41,211 nt of DNA from Cyanobacteria bacterium UBA7753 (lineage in GTDB: Bacteria; Cyanobacteriota; Vampirovibrionia; Gastranaerophilales; Gastranaerophilaceae). The translations under genes were made by a program, and so were the position numbers. Under the pieces are notes generated by a model. That model saw nothing but the letters and a program-made list of their open reading frames with translations. It was not told where the DNA came from and made no database searches. Of the stretch, positions 15,758 through 24,502 are shown piece after piece; positions within the stretch are counted from its first letter, which is position 1, and every line of letters begins with the position of its first letter. The stretch covers positions 1 through 41,211 of the forward strand of contig DLEF01000067.1 in NCBI GenBank assembly GCA_002481545.1, read 5' to 3'.

Positions 15758-17152
15758 ATGTTTGGTATTATATTAGCAGGCGGATCCGGAAGCAGATTAT
15801 GGCCGTTATCCAGAGAGTTGTATCCTAAGCAGTTGTTGAATATTCAAAATAAAGAAAGTATGTTACAGGAAACATACAGAAGAGTTTTGGATATTATACC
15901 TGTGGAAAAAATTGTTAATGTTACCAACATAAAACATGCCCCGAATGTAAAATTCCAGTTATCAAAATTGGCAGACAACCCTGTTGTAATATCTGAGCCT
16001 GAATCAAAAAATACGGCTCCTGCAATTGCAATGTCGGTAAAATATATTTTGGATAACTATAGCGGGGCAAAAAATGAAGTTGTTTTTGTCGTCCCTTCCG
16101 ATTTAAAAATTAAAGATACAAAGAATTTCGTTTCATCCGTAAAAGATGCGGAAAAATTGGCTAAAAAAGGTTATCTTGTAACCTTTGGCGTAAAACCTGA
16201 CTATGCGGAGACAGGCTACGGATATATAAAAATCGGTGATGAAATTGACAACGGGTATAAAGTTAAAAAATTTGTAGAAAAACCTGACAGCAAAACTGCC
16301 GATAAATATTCACAAAAAGATGGTGTATATTGGAACAGCGGTATGTTTATGTTCAAACCTGACGTATTTATGAAAGAGTTGGAAAAATACGTTCCTGCAA
16401 TTTACAACATCGTAAACAGATTTGATTTTTCAAAAGGTGACCATATTCCGTTTACTGATTTTGAGAATTTACCTAACATTTCAATAGATTACGCGTTGAT
16501 GGAAAAATCCGATAATCTTGCAATGACGGTATTAAAATCCGATTGGCTGGATGTCGGTTCATGGAAATCAATCTATGACGTAAGCAAGAAAAATATTGAT
16601 AATAACGTAAAAATAGGGCATGTCTTGGACATAGATTCAAAAGATTCTCTTATATATTCATCTTCAAAATTGGTTGCAACAATCGGACTGGAAAATATGA
16701 TTGTTGTTGACACCGATGACGCTGTACTTGTATGCGATAAGAACAGAGTTCAGGATGTTAAAAAGGTTTATGAAACTTTAAAACAACAGCACGATAATAC
16801 CCAAATGGTACATAAAACCGTATACAGACCGTGGGGATATTATACGGTTCTGGCGCAAGGTAACGGATTTTTGACTAAGATGATTCAGGTTAATCCGGGG
16901 CAAAAACTTTCCGTTCAATCTCATAACCACAGAAGTGAACACTGGGTTGTTTTGTCAGGTATGGCAAAAGTTGTTCTCGAAGGTAAAGACCTCATTTTGA
17001 GTCCGGGACACAGTGTGGATATCGAGGTAAAGGCTATCCACTCACTCCAAAACCCTTATGAAGAAAATCTTCAAATCATTGAAGTTCAAAAAGGTGATAT
17101 CTTGGACGAAGACGATATTATCAGATATGAAGATATGTACGGACGAGTGTAA
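15758..17152 (+). CDS. manC: Mannose-1-phosphate guanylyltransferase / mannose-6-phosphate isomerase (bifunctional type)
   Basis: 464 residues, the size of the bifunctional ManC/CpsB family. N-terminal nucleotidyltransferase: LAGGSGSRLWPLSRELYPKQ (GTP-binding loop), VVPSDLKIK, GYIKIG, FVEKPD and YWNSGMFMF. C-terminal cupin isomerase domain: RPWGYYTVL, QKLSVQSHNHRSEHW (metal-binding His/Glu) and LSPGHSVDIEVKAIHSLQN. It makes GDP-mannose for surface polysaccharide. Its TAA overlaps the ATG of the next gene (TAATG), so both are one operon. Assigned with confidence to the family; the two activities are inferred from the domains. Confidence 0.92.
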   Translation: MFGIILAGGSGSRLWPLSRELYPKQLLNIQNKESMLQETYRRVLDIIPVEKIVNVTNIKHAPNVKFQLSKLADNPVVISEPESKNTAPAIAMSVKYILDNYSGAKNEVVFVVPSDLKIKDTKNFVSSVKDAEKLAKKGYLVTFGVKPDYAETGYGYIKIGDEIDNGYKVKKFVEKPDSKTADKYSQKDGVYWNSGMFMFKPDVFMKELEKYVPAIYNIVNRFDFSKGDHIPFTDFENLPNISIDYALMEKSDNLAMTVLKSDWLDVGSWKSIYDVSKKNIDNNVKIGHVLDIDSKDSLIYSSSKLVATIGLENMIVVDTDDAVLVCDKNRVQDVKKVYETLKQQHDNTQMVHKTVYRPWGYYTVLAQGNGFLTKMIQVNPGQKLSVQSHNHRSEHWVVLSGMAKVVLEGKDLILSPGHSVDIEVKAIHSLQNPYEENLQIIEVQKGDILDEDDIIRYEDMYGRV

Positions 17153-18444
17153 TGAAGGAAAAAACTTTTTACATAAAATCCATGGGGTGCAAATCCAATC
17201 AGTTTGAGGGGGCTTTGATTACGGAAAACCTCGTCAAAAACGGATATGAAGTTTTAAACAAGCCTGATGATGCGGAATACTATATTTTAAATTCCTGCTC
17301 CGTAACCCATAAAAGCGATAATGAAACCCTGTATTTGCTCAGAAATGCAAAACATGTTCACCCTGATATTAAAACGGTTTTGACGGGTTGTGTTGCGGAA
17401 ACCGACAAAGATGAAGTCTTGTTTTTGCCGTATGTAGATTATGTTTTCGGAAACGATGACAAGTTTGATTTGGCGAAATATTTAGATGCAAAATCAAGTA
17501 AAATAACCGATATTATGTCCGTTGACAAGTTTAATTATCAGGTTTTGGACGACACAACAAAGACAAGATTTAATTTGAAAATACAGGACGGGTGCAACAA
17601 CAGATGTGCATATTGTATTATTCCGTTTGCGAGAGGCAAATCCCGCAGTGCAACGAGTGATTTTATCGTGGAACAAATTAATAATGCAGAGAAGAACGGC
17701 TTTAAAGAAATTGTTTTGACGGGTATTCACGTAGGACAATGGGGGCACGATTTCGGCAAAAGTCTCATAGATTTAATCAGAGATATTGAAGAAAAAACTA
17801 ATCTCAGATACAGGATAGGTTCGCTCAACCCGCTTGAGATAACGAAAGAATTACTTGATGTACTGGAGCAATCGGATAAATTTTGTCCGCATTTTCACTT
17901 GTCTTTGCAGTCTGCATGCAACAAGACTTTAAAGGCTATGAACAGATTTTATACTGTTGAACAGTACTTGGAGCAGATTGATGATATAAACCACAGGTTT
18001 ACAAATCCGTTTCTTGGAAGCGACATAATTGCAGGGTTTGTCGGTGAAACCGAGGAGGATTTCAATATAACTGTTGAAAATCTCAAAAAATCGGGATTAT
18101 CAAAGATACATACTTTTCCTTATTCAATCAGAAAAGGAACACAGGCAGAAAAAAGAGAAGGACACCTGCCTGACAGCGTAAAACACGAAAGAGCGAATAT
18201 CATAAAACAAATCTCAAAAGAAAAATTTGATGATTTTATGAAAAGAAATGTCGGCTCGGTGCAATCAGTCTTAATCGAAAAACATCCCGATAAACATACG
18301 GGATTATTAAAAGGTCTGACCCCTAATTATATCAACGTTTTGGTAGATATTCCAAAGGAAAAACAAGAAGAATATTATAATACTCTGAGAGATACAAAAC
18401 TCATAAAATATGAAAAAGAAAAATTCTATGGCGAATTTGTATAA
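17152..18444 (+). CDS. mtaB: tRNA t6A37 methylthiotransferase, MtaB type
   Basis: 430 residues: N-terminal UPF0004 domain with the three iron-sulfur cysteines (MGCKSNQFEG, NSCSVTHKSD, LTGCVAETD). The radical-SAM core follows with CNNRCAYC (CxxxCxxC). Then come LTGIHVGQWG, RIGSLNPLEI, HFHLSLQSACN, GSDIIAGFVGETEEDF and HTFPYSIRKGTQA. A C-terminal TRAM-like segment ends the protein. The SxNPxEI and GSDIIxGFPGE patterns are characteristic of MtaB rather than MiaB or RimO. It adds a methylthio group to t6A37 of ANN-decoding tRNAs. Starts by one-base overlap with manC, translationally coupled. A tRNA-Thr, a class that carries t6A, is encoded at 23577, though this proximity may be chance. Confidence 0.92.
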   Translation: MKEKTFYIKSMGCKSNQFEGALITENLVKNGYEVLNKPDDAEYYILNSCSVTHKSDNETLYLLRNAKHVHPDIKTVLTGCVAETDKDEVLFLPYVDYVFGNDDKFDLAKYLDAKSSKITDIMSVDKFNYQVLDDTTKTRFNLKIQDGCNNRCAYCIIPFARGKSRSATSDFIVEQINNAEKNGFKEIVLTGIHVGQWGHDFGKSLIDLIRDIEEKTNLRYRIGSLNPLEITKELLDVLEQSDKFCPHFHLSLQSACNKTLKAMNRFYTVEQYLEQIDDINHRFTNPFLGSDIIAGFVGETEEDFNITVENLKKSGLSKIHTFPYSIRKGTQAEKREGHLPDSVKHERANIIKQISKEKFDDFMKRNVGSVQSVLIEKHPDKHTGLLKGLTPNYINVLVDIPKEKQEEYYNTLRDTKLIKYEKEKFYGEFV

Positions 18445-18474
18445 GTATTAATTTGTAAAAAAATATAAAAAATC

Positions 18475-18503
18475 AGCAAATTATTTTTAGTTGAGGCTTT
18501 ATA
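18475..18503 (+). promoter_or_regulatory. Shared effector-type upstream element (copy 5)
   Basis: AGCAAATTATTTTTAGTTGA, then GGC and TTTATA (18498-18503), 22 bases from the G to the second box as in copy 4. Unlike the other copies the ATG is 59 bases from the box, with AAAGGA before it. The element is therefore more likely a promoter than a translation signal. Confidence 0.55.
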
Positions 18504-18534
18504 TATAACATAAAGCAGAACACAAAGGATAAGT

Positions 18535-19827
18535 ATGTCGGAAATTTCAAAAGTATCATCAAGCAACGCGAATATTTAAACAGATAATATCAATAAGGGT
18601 GAAATAAAACCTAATGATACCGGCTTAAAGAAGGATAAAACAGATTTTTCTGTCAAAAAGGAAAGACTCAAAAAAGCCTCTATTATTATTATGGCGTCAG
18701 CTTATGCTGTCAGTGCGGCGGTAGGTTTAGCCGTAATGATTGGACGCAACCCTGCAAAAGCTGCTAAAGTATTAAAGGGTAATTCCAATTTCGCAAATGA
18801 AGCCTATAAAGAAGGTGAAAAACTTGCGGAAGAAATTTTGCATAAAAAAGGTGATTTTAAGACCTCATTAGATGATGTATTGAAGATATTTAAGCCGTCC
18901 GAACATAAAACAGGGCTCGGACAAGATATTGCAGAGGCTGAAAAATTCTTAAAAGATAAAAATATTACGCCTGATAAAGAAACATCAAAAGCATTTCAAT
19001 CTTTAAAACAAAACTTAAACCGATATGCAGACAATCTGCAGGAGCAGTATGCAAAGGGTGCTGATGTCGATGAATATAAATTACAGGAAAAATTCAGAGC
19101 AAAGAATGCCGATAATTTCTCTGTGATATCTGATTTTATGGGAAAACAAGATTCTGAACTCCAATATAGGTTTTCAGAACTCGGAGCAAACCTTAGCCTA
19201 ATTCCAAATATAAAAGAATGCCCGAAAGATATTTTACCGAATGACGGTATATTCTACCATGGTACAAAACATGCAAAACAGGTTTATAAAACAGGGTTTA
19301 CGAACTATGCAAGCAATCAAATCAATTCGTTCGGAAGAGAACTCGGAGCAGGTGTATATGTTACTCCTGATATAGGGGTTGCGTCGTACTTTTCAGGGTT
19401 ATTTGGAAATATTATTCCTGTTACAATGGCAAAAGATACAAAGATTGCTTTAATTCCTGAAAATAGTTATGCGACTTTAAGTTCTTCAATTTCCAAATTT
19501 TTATCGGAAAGAGCACCCAAAAAAGAATTGGATAAATTGCCGAAAGCTACAAGAAACGCTATGCGTGAATGCTTGACTGAAAAAGTGATAAAGGCTGCAG
19601 GGTATGATGCCGCGTATATCCCAAAAGGAGTGCAATCAGGCGGAGGCATATTCGCGGGGATATTTAATCCTGATATAAACAAGGTAATAGGGAAAAAACA
19701 GTCTCAGCTTGTAATATTTACTCCTGAGAAAATGGAAATTGCTCCGAGAACATTGAAACAACGTATTTTAGATGTCGGAGAGAAATTCTCGGCATTAAAA
19801 AGAACAATGGATTGGCAGAATAAATAA
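18535..19827 (+). pseudogene. ADP-ribosyltransferase-like protein gene with an in-frame TAA at codon 15
   Basis: From the ATG at 18535, with AAAGGA before it, the frame reads MSEISKVSSSNANI, then TAA at 18577-18579. It continues without further stops to 19827 (430 codons). A hydrophobic segment (ASIIIMASAYAVSAAVGLAVMI) follows near codons 45-67. The C-terminal 210 residues look like an ART/PARP fold: FYHGTKHAKQVYKTGF (first motif His), GAGVYVTPDIGVASYF (second motif) and KKQSQLVIFTPEKMEI (third motif, with Gln where Glu is usual). The stop may be a recent nonsense mutation or an assembly error; alternatively a start near 18691 could rescue the catalytic part. It carries the same upstream element as the GNAT and HExxH genes. 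Target unknown. Confidence 0.65.
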
Positions 19828-19857
19828 TTGTAATGTTTATAATAAATAAAACTTGCA

Positions 19858-19890
19858 AAAAGAGGATGATTAAATTTAATCATCCTCTTT
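19858..19890. terminator. Bidirectional terminator
   Basis: Perfect 32-bp palindrome with half-site AAAGAGGATGATTAAA, between the converging genes ending at 19827 and 19912. Confidence 0.7.
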
Positions 19891-19911
19891 AGCTCTCGCT
19901 ATCCCAAAATA

Positions 19912-20274
19912 TTATTTGCCTTCAGGTCTTGCAGGAGGAGCAGGCGGGAGTTGCATATTTTGAGCCTGCGGGTTGAAGTGTTCGCGGTGGTGTTTGTGAG
20001 CTTTCCCTTTGTTTTGACAAGGGCAAGGCGCATTCGAACCTCTGAACTCAGGGGCAGGTTGTCCGCCTCCCATTGCTTGTGGCGGCGGCGGAGGAAGTTG
20101 TCTTTCCATTGGCGGTGCTGGAGGCATAAATCCTGCAGGCGGCGGAGGGCATTTTGGTTTAAGTAGAGCAGCACTAACCAAAATAGCCAAGGTAGCCCCA
20201 ACAAAGACTCCGCCTGAAATAAATAAGAATTTTTTTACGGCTTTCTTACAGCTGTGTCTTTCTTCATCTGACAT
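19912..20274 (-). CDS. Small membrane-anchored proline-rich protein
   Basis: 120 residues. A short charged cytoplasmic N-terminus (SDEERHSCKKAVKK) is followed by one transmembrane helix (FLFISGGVFVGATLAILVSA, about 17-36). An external Pro-rich tail has runs of PPPP and PAPP, a CPCQ motif and a His/Lys cluster (KAHKHHREH). AAGGAG precedes the ATG. No enzyme family recognised. The CxC plus His cluster could bind metal, which is a guess. Alternative frames over the same DNA are Pro/Arg artefacts of the repeat composition. It is flanked by a perfect palindromic terminator downstream. Confidence 0.7.
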   Translation of the reverse strand: MSDEERHSCKKAVKKFLFISGGVFVGATLAILVSAALLKPKCPPPPAGFMPPAPPMERQLPPPPPQAMGGGQPAPEFRGSNAPCPCQNKGKAHKHHREHFNPQAQNMQLPPAPPARPEGK

Positions 20275-20354
20275 GTTACATCTCCTTATTTAACTGTGAC
20301 ACTCTTATAACGAATGGAAATTAAAATTGTTCATTTTGTGAATAAAGGGGAAAT

Positions 20355-20570
20355 GTATATTAAGATACTAAGGCACTATGATTTTGCTACGCGGAGCGGT
20401 ATCCGCCCCGACTTGGGTGAGGATAGTGATTGTAGGCGAATTTATGAGCCGTACAAGCACAGCTGGGGAGCAATGATACAAAAGTTTACCGCGGAGCAGA
20501 AAACCCAACGCATCAGCGGAACTGTCATTGCGAGAGCCGCAAAGGCTTGCGGCTCTCGCAATCCAGCCGA
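20355..20570. repeat. Compound dispersed-repeat block
   Basis: Contains GATACTAAGGCACTA (20363-20377), GGGTGAGG (20415-20422), the hairpin TTGTAGGC / GCCGTACAA identical to that of copy C (20430-20456), and a REP-like hairpin TTGCGAGAGCCGCAA / TTGCGGCTCTCGCAA inside GTCATTGCGAG ... GCAATCCAGCC (20524-20568). The 20275-20681 gap has no gene; an open frame across it is repeat-derived. Confidence 0.6.
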
Positions 20571-20681
20571 TTATTCTAAACGTGTCAAATGAAAGTACCC
20601 TTTATTTTCAAATTAACGATAAGCAAGGGTGCGTTCGCCAACGTACCGGCATTATTTAAGAAAATTATATTTTTTTTAGCG

Positions 20682-21602
20682 CTACTTATCTTCCAATTCA
20701 AATTCGCCGTAATGTTTTACGAGATATTCGTGCGCTCTTTCGTTTGCATCTTTTTCTATCGGATTATTTTTATATCCGTTATAATCTTGTTCGTAATTTA
20801 TGTAATTTACTTCCGCATTGTACCATTCATAAGCTTTTTTGCCTTCAGGAGAGTCTTTAGAGTATATTTTTACATTATCCGTCGGGTAGTGGCTTTGGTT
20901 ATATTTATTTTTCAAAACCATATTCAAAATTGTTTGGTCGATTAAATTAACTTGTCTTTTATCAAGTGTTGGTTTTAATTGTGACGTTATCATTTGAAAT
21001 TCATCTAACCCTTGAGTGTGCCTAATAACTTGATTTTGTTTGCAATGTTCAAGTTCGTGAGCGAGTGATGATATTACCATTTTTCTTTTATCATCGTCTG
21101 TGAGCGGTACTGCAACAGAGTTATCAGCCCCTAACTGTTTATTATAGTCGGATATCAGCTTTAAATCTTCGGGATTTGAAGTTTGCACAATCCTTATTCT
21201 TTTTGTTACATCATCGTAGCAGTATGGCTTTTTGCCGTTCTTTTCAAAGGTGAATTTATACTGATTAGGCGCCAAAAGGGTTCCCAAATTAACCATTACA
21301 TCATTTGATATGTGTGATGTTGCCATATAGTCGGTTGCATCGGGATACGGATTAAGTTTTATCTTTGGCGGATTTTCAAGCCCGTATTCTTTTGAGATAT
21401 CGTTATAGATTTTATGCAGTTCTCCGTTCGGGAACAGCCTGTCAAGCTCTTTTTCATAATAGGACTGAGTGTTATTTGTTTTGACAAAAGTATCTTGAGT
21501 TAAACCGTTTGTTTGGGTATTATTCACTGATTGTGAATAGTTCCTTGTTATCGGCTTAATCTGAGGGTAAAATTGTGCACTGTTTATACCTGCAATTGCC
21601 AT
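20682..21602 (-). CDS. HExxH metallopeptidase-like protein
   Basis: 306 residues, no signal peptide, Asn/Thr-rich N-terminal 50 residues (MAIAGINSAQFYPQ...). The zinc motif HELEH lies in ISSLAHELEHCKQNQVIRHT at about residue 187. A likely third ligand lies in NPIEKDANERAHEYL near the C-terminus, a common gluzincin arrangement. Unrelated in sequence outside the motif to the HExxH pair at 10817/11702 but under the same type of upstream element, so it is grouped with them. Probably an active zinc peptidase; substrate unknown. Confidence 0.72.
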   Translation of the reverse strand: MAIAGINSAQFYPQIKPITRNYSQSVNNTQTNGLTQDTFVKTNNTQSYYEKELDRLFPNGELHKIYNDISKEYGLENPPKIKLNPYPDATDYMATSHISNDVMVNLGTLLAPNQYKFTFEKNGKKPYCYDDVTKRIRIVQTSNPEDLKLISDYNKQLGADNSVAVPLTDDDKRKMVISSLAHELEHCKQNQVIRHTQGLDEFQMITSQLKPTLDKRQVNLIDQTILNMVLKNKYNQSHYPTDNVKIYSKDSPEGKKAYEWYNAEVNYINYEQDYNGYKNNPIEKDANERAHEYLVKHYGEFELEDK

Positions 21603-21635
21603 ACTTGTGTAATGCGTCGGAATAAAAATTTTTGA
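21603..21635 (-). promoter_or_regulatory. Shared effector-type upstream element (copy 6, diverged)
   Basis: Minus strand ATCAAAAATTTTTATTCCGA, then CG, CATTAC, ACAAGT and the ATG at 21602. The first box is TCAAA rather than GCAAA and the second is weak, but spacing (33 bases) and spacer composition fit. Confidence 0.45.
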
Positions 21636-21662
21636 TATATTATTGCAAAATTGTTACATGCC

Positions 21663-22460
21663 CTAAACAAAATTTATTACAACAATTTCCGGTGTGCAAT
21701 TAAAACGCCATGGGAGAATACTTGTTCCCATTCCTTTTGTTACAAGCATTGTTTTGTTATTCTTGTGTTTTAGTCCAACGGCGTATTTTTCGCCGTAATC
21801 TGAAGGAATAAGGATTGCACCAACAAACGGCATTCTGATTTGTCCGCCGTGTGTGTGCCCAGCAAGGGTAAGAGTTACTCTCTCAGGTATATCGGGGAAA
21901 GTATCGGGCGTGTGCGTGAGCATTATAGTCGGGGTTTCACAGCCTTCCAGTGCCTTTTCGACGTCAGGTTCCCGCGTCTGTAAATCGGCAAGCCCTGCTA
22001 TATAAATATTTTTGCCGTTGTAGTTAATATGAGTATTTGAGTTTTCTAATATAACAATACCGTTATTTCGTAATTGCTCCGCAATATAATCCCCGTCTGC
22101 CAAATTATCGTGGTTGCCGAGAACCGTATAAAACCCGTATTTTGTTTTTATTCCTCCGAGAGCTTTTGCCGTTTTTTTAATGTCGTAGGAGGTCTTTAAT
22201 TTATGTTCTGCCGCAAAGTCTCCCGTGCAAAGAATAATATCTGGGTTTTGCGCTTTTATCATATCGACTATTTTTTGTAATCGTTTTGCTCCGTGTTTTT
22301 TTATGTGAAAATCACTTACAAAAACTGCTTTCAGTCCTTTCATATCGGGGTTTTTAATTTTATATTCAACTTTTATGAGCCTGTTCGGTTCAATAAAGCA
22401 GGTGTCGATAAATAAGATTAAAGCTATTATAAATAATAAAATCAACAATAATTTAAACAT
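21663..22460 (-). CDS. Membrane-anchored metallophosphoesterase (YkuE/YaeI-like)
   Basis: 265 residues. One N-terminal membrane helix (LLLILLFIIALILFIDTCFI) is followed by a calcineurin-like phosphoesterase domain with all metal motifs: VSDFHIKKHG (DxH), LCTGDFAAE (GD), VLGNHDNLAD (GNHD), MLTHTPD and LAGHTHGGQIRMP (GHTHGGQ). Relatives of this type hydrolyse phosphodiesters at the membrane, in some cases on UDP-diacylglucosamine-like lipids or cell-wall linked substrates; the substrate here is unknown. It overlaps the upstream gshB-like gene by eight bases, so it is translated from the same message. Confidence 0.88.
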   Translation of the reverse strand: MFKLLLILLFIIALILFIDTCFIEPNRLIKVEYKIKNPDMKGLKAVFVSDFHIKKHGAKRLQKIVDMIKAQNPDIILCTGDFAAEHKLKTSYDIKKTAKALGGIKTKYGFYTVLGNHDNLADGDYIAEQLRNNGIVILENSNTHINYNGKNIYIAGLADLQTREPDVEKALEGCETPTIMLTHTPDTFPDIPERVTLTLAGHTHGGQIRMPFVGAILIPSDYGEKYAVGLKHKNNKTMLVTKGMGTSILPWRFNCTPEIVVINFV

Positions 22461-23421
22461 TTAAAACGACCTTTTTAGATAAACTTTCAGCCTTGTCCAA
22501 GATATAATCAACGATTTCGTGTTCAATGTGTGAACCGAAGTTGTTATTTATTTCTCTAATGAAGTAACAAGGGCTTGTTACGTTTATTTCGATTATTTTA
22601 CCATCTACGACATCGAGCCCTGCCATATAGATACCCATTTCGTTGAGTTTTTGAGCAATCTTCGAGAAGTTCGATTTTTCCTCTTCGCTCAATGTTCCTT
22701 TTTTGACGAAGTTATCGTTATGGGTATTGAATTTGAAATCATCCTTTGTCGGCAGTTTTACAACGCTGTAGTCCATTACTTTATCGCCGAGCGTCAGAAC
22801 TCGTTTATCCCCGTGTTTTACGGCAGGAATGAATTTTTGTACCATAACAACGGAGTTTTCTTCTCTCGTCATAACGTTAATGATAGAGCGTGTGTTCGGA
22901 TCGCCCTGATGAAGGTACATAACTCCGCTCCCGAAACATTGGTTAAGCGGTTTTAAGATTATTTCGCCTTCTTTTTGCAAGAAATCTTCTATTTTGTCTT
23001 TTGAGGCTGTGACGATGTATTCCGGCATGTATTCCGAGAATAGTGTTGTGTGTAATTTTTCGTTAAAATCTCTTATTGATTTTGTGTTATTTATGACGGG
23101 CGTGTCCGTGAAATCAAGAATATAGGTTGCGTTAATGTAGTCGTTATCTACAGGCGGATCAGGTCTGAACATAACGAAATCAAAATCATCGACTTTTTTG
23201 TCATCAGATTGTTTGTTGTAGAAAATATCTTCGTTTTTTATATAGGTGTCAAAGCAGATAGTGTGGGCTTTTTGACCTTCGAGATAAAGTCTGTTGTTTG
23301 TGGTAATAAAAACTTTGTTCCCGCGCGCGAGGAGCTCTTTTATTATCCAAAAATTTGTAACAAGGTCATTAAACTCAAAATATTTTAACTCTAATTTATC
23401 TACTACAAAAAGAATATTCAT
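22453..23421 (-). CDS. gshB: Glutathione synthetase-like ATP-grasp ligase
   Basis: 322 residues, the length of bacterial GshB (about 315). It carries the N-terminal GshB signature FRPDPPVDNDYINATYILD and the ATP-grasp nucleotide site GEIILKPLNQCFGSGVMYL. Mg2+/ATP residues follow in GLDVVDGKIIEINVTSPC. It joins gamma-glutamylcysteine and glycine to glutathione, as in cyanobacteria and proteobacteria. No gshA partner is visible in the window. First gene of a two-gene operon with the phosphoesterase. GGAAG and AAAGGA lie before the ATG. A different ATP-grasp ligation cannot be excluded without a gshA context. Confidence 0.82.
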   Translation of the reverse strand: MNILFVVDKLELKYFEFNDLVTNFWIIKELLARGNKVFITTNNRLYLEGQKAHTICFDTYIKNEDIFYNKQSDDKKVDDFDFVMFRPDPPVDNDYINATYILDFTDTPVINNTKSIRDFNEKLHTTLFSEYMPEYIVTASKDKIEDFLQKEGEIILKPLNQCFGSGVMYLHQGDPNTRSIINVMTREENSVVMVQKFIPAVKHGDKRVLTLGDKVMDYSVVKLPTKDDFKFNTHNDNFVKKGTLSEEEKSNFSKIAQKLNEMGIYMAGLDVVDGKIIEINVTSPCYFIREINNNFGSHIEHEIVDYILDKAESLSKKVVLNV

Positions 23422-23576
23422 AACTTCCGTTTCCTTTATTGATTGTTTTTGATAGTTCCAACGAGCAATCAGTTCTCTCTAACAATATGATGATACCATA
23501 AATATACGAGATAAAAGGATATTGCACGAAAATAACTTTTATGGAATAATGGGAAAGTAATATTTACGAAACAAAT

Positions 23577-23649
<73 letters not shown>

Positions 23650-23836
23650 TTTTGTTTTGAGAATTTTTGGGGGAAGTTATGGGAATACGAGAACTCCAAG
23701 GGCGTGAGCCCTTTTCAGAGTTCGACAAGGCGAGCAGAGGCACAAGCGTAGCGAGAGTTGAAAAATCATAATCGGAAACCACGCTTTTCGATTTGATTTT
23801 GAACGTTGCCGTTTAACGCGAGCCGCAGCGTTTATG

Positions 23837-23855
23837 GTCTCCCCATCGGCATTTT
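23837..23855 (+). repeat. Direct repeat of the tRNA-Thr 3' end (att-like site)
   Basis: GTCTCCCCATCGGCATTTT, identical to 23635-23653 spanning the tRNA 3' end and the bases after it, 202 bp apart. This is the usual scar of integration at a tRNA gene. Confidence 0.65.
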
Positions 23856-24031
23856 ATTATTTATAAGGGTTTCAGAGTTTTTAAGTTTTTAGAATTTTTA
23901 TAAAATTATGCATTTGGTTCCAATTTGGTTCCACTAAAAAATAATTGGGTAAAATTGGGTATGATTTTAAAATTTTTGGATACCCATTTTTGTGTTTGGG
24001 ACAATTTTGGGACAGTAAACAAGATGTATTA
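23856..24031. other. Island-edge sequence without a gene
   Basis: Contains repeated GGTTCCA (two copies), TTGGGTA repeats with GGATACCCA, and TTTGGGACAATTTTGGGACA, i.e. short direct repeats typical of the end of a lost or degraded integrase region. No open frame of note. Confidence 0.4.
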
Positions 24032-24346
24032 TTATTTGGTCAGTGCCATAACTATCTTGTAGATAGCTTCTATTTTTTCTGGGTTGTTATTTAGGGTTGT
24101 ATTTATTTCGTTTAGCAAGTCTTTTGGCGTCTTTTTGTGTTCAAAATCGAATGCTTCAAGAAAGCTTGAGTCTAAGACATTGAGGATTGATTCGAGGTTA
24201 GTCATAGAGGGGTAGTTTTTGCCGTTTTCGATATTACTAATGGTCGCAGGTTCGACGGAGATAAGTTCTGCAAGTTTTTCTTGGTTTATGCCATTTCGCT
24301 TGCGCAATTCTCTCAATCGTTTCCCGAGTAATATTTTTTTGTTCAT
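24032..24346 (-). CDS. XRE-family helix-turn-helix regulator
   Basis: 104 residues from the ATG at 24346; a GTG four codons earlier is less likely. The N-terminal 60 residues are a Cro/CI-type HTH (LGKRLRELRKRNGINQEKLAELISVEPATISNIENGKNYPSMTNLESIL), with a short helical dimerisation tail. It is transcribed away from the XRE-glycosyltransferase gene. An inverted repeat ATAACTTAAT / ATTAAGTTAT lies in the shared intergenic region, suggesting autoregulation as in phage or island repressors. It sits just inside the tRNA-Thr att repeats. Confidence 0.8.
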   Translation of the reverse strand: MNKKILLGKRLRELRKRNGINQEKLAELISVEPATISNIENGKNYPSMTNLESILNVLDSSFLEAFDFEHKKTPKDLLNEINTTLNNNPEKIEAIYKIVMALTK

Positions 24347-24399
24347 ACGATACCCCACTTAATTAATTTAGCCTTTAAATACTTAAATATGAACTAAAT

Positions 24400-24431
24400 A
24401 TAACTTAATAAATCGTTGAAAATTAAGTTAT
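24400..24431. promoter_or_regulatory. Candidate operator between divergent XRE genes
   Basis: Perfect 10-bp inverted repeat ATAACTTAAT (24400-24409) and ATTAAGTTAT (24422-24431) in an A/T-rich divergent promoter region. Confidence 0.45.
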
Positions 24432-24502
24432 GTTTAATTAATATGAGGTCAGATTTAATTTTTATTAAAATATTAAATCCTATTTTAAAAATGGCGGTGA
24501 GA

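Noticed and set aside
20314..20592. 92-codon plus-strand frame
   Set aside because: Runs through three different dispersed repeats; no ribosome site, no protein-like composition.
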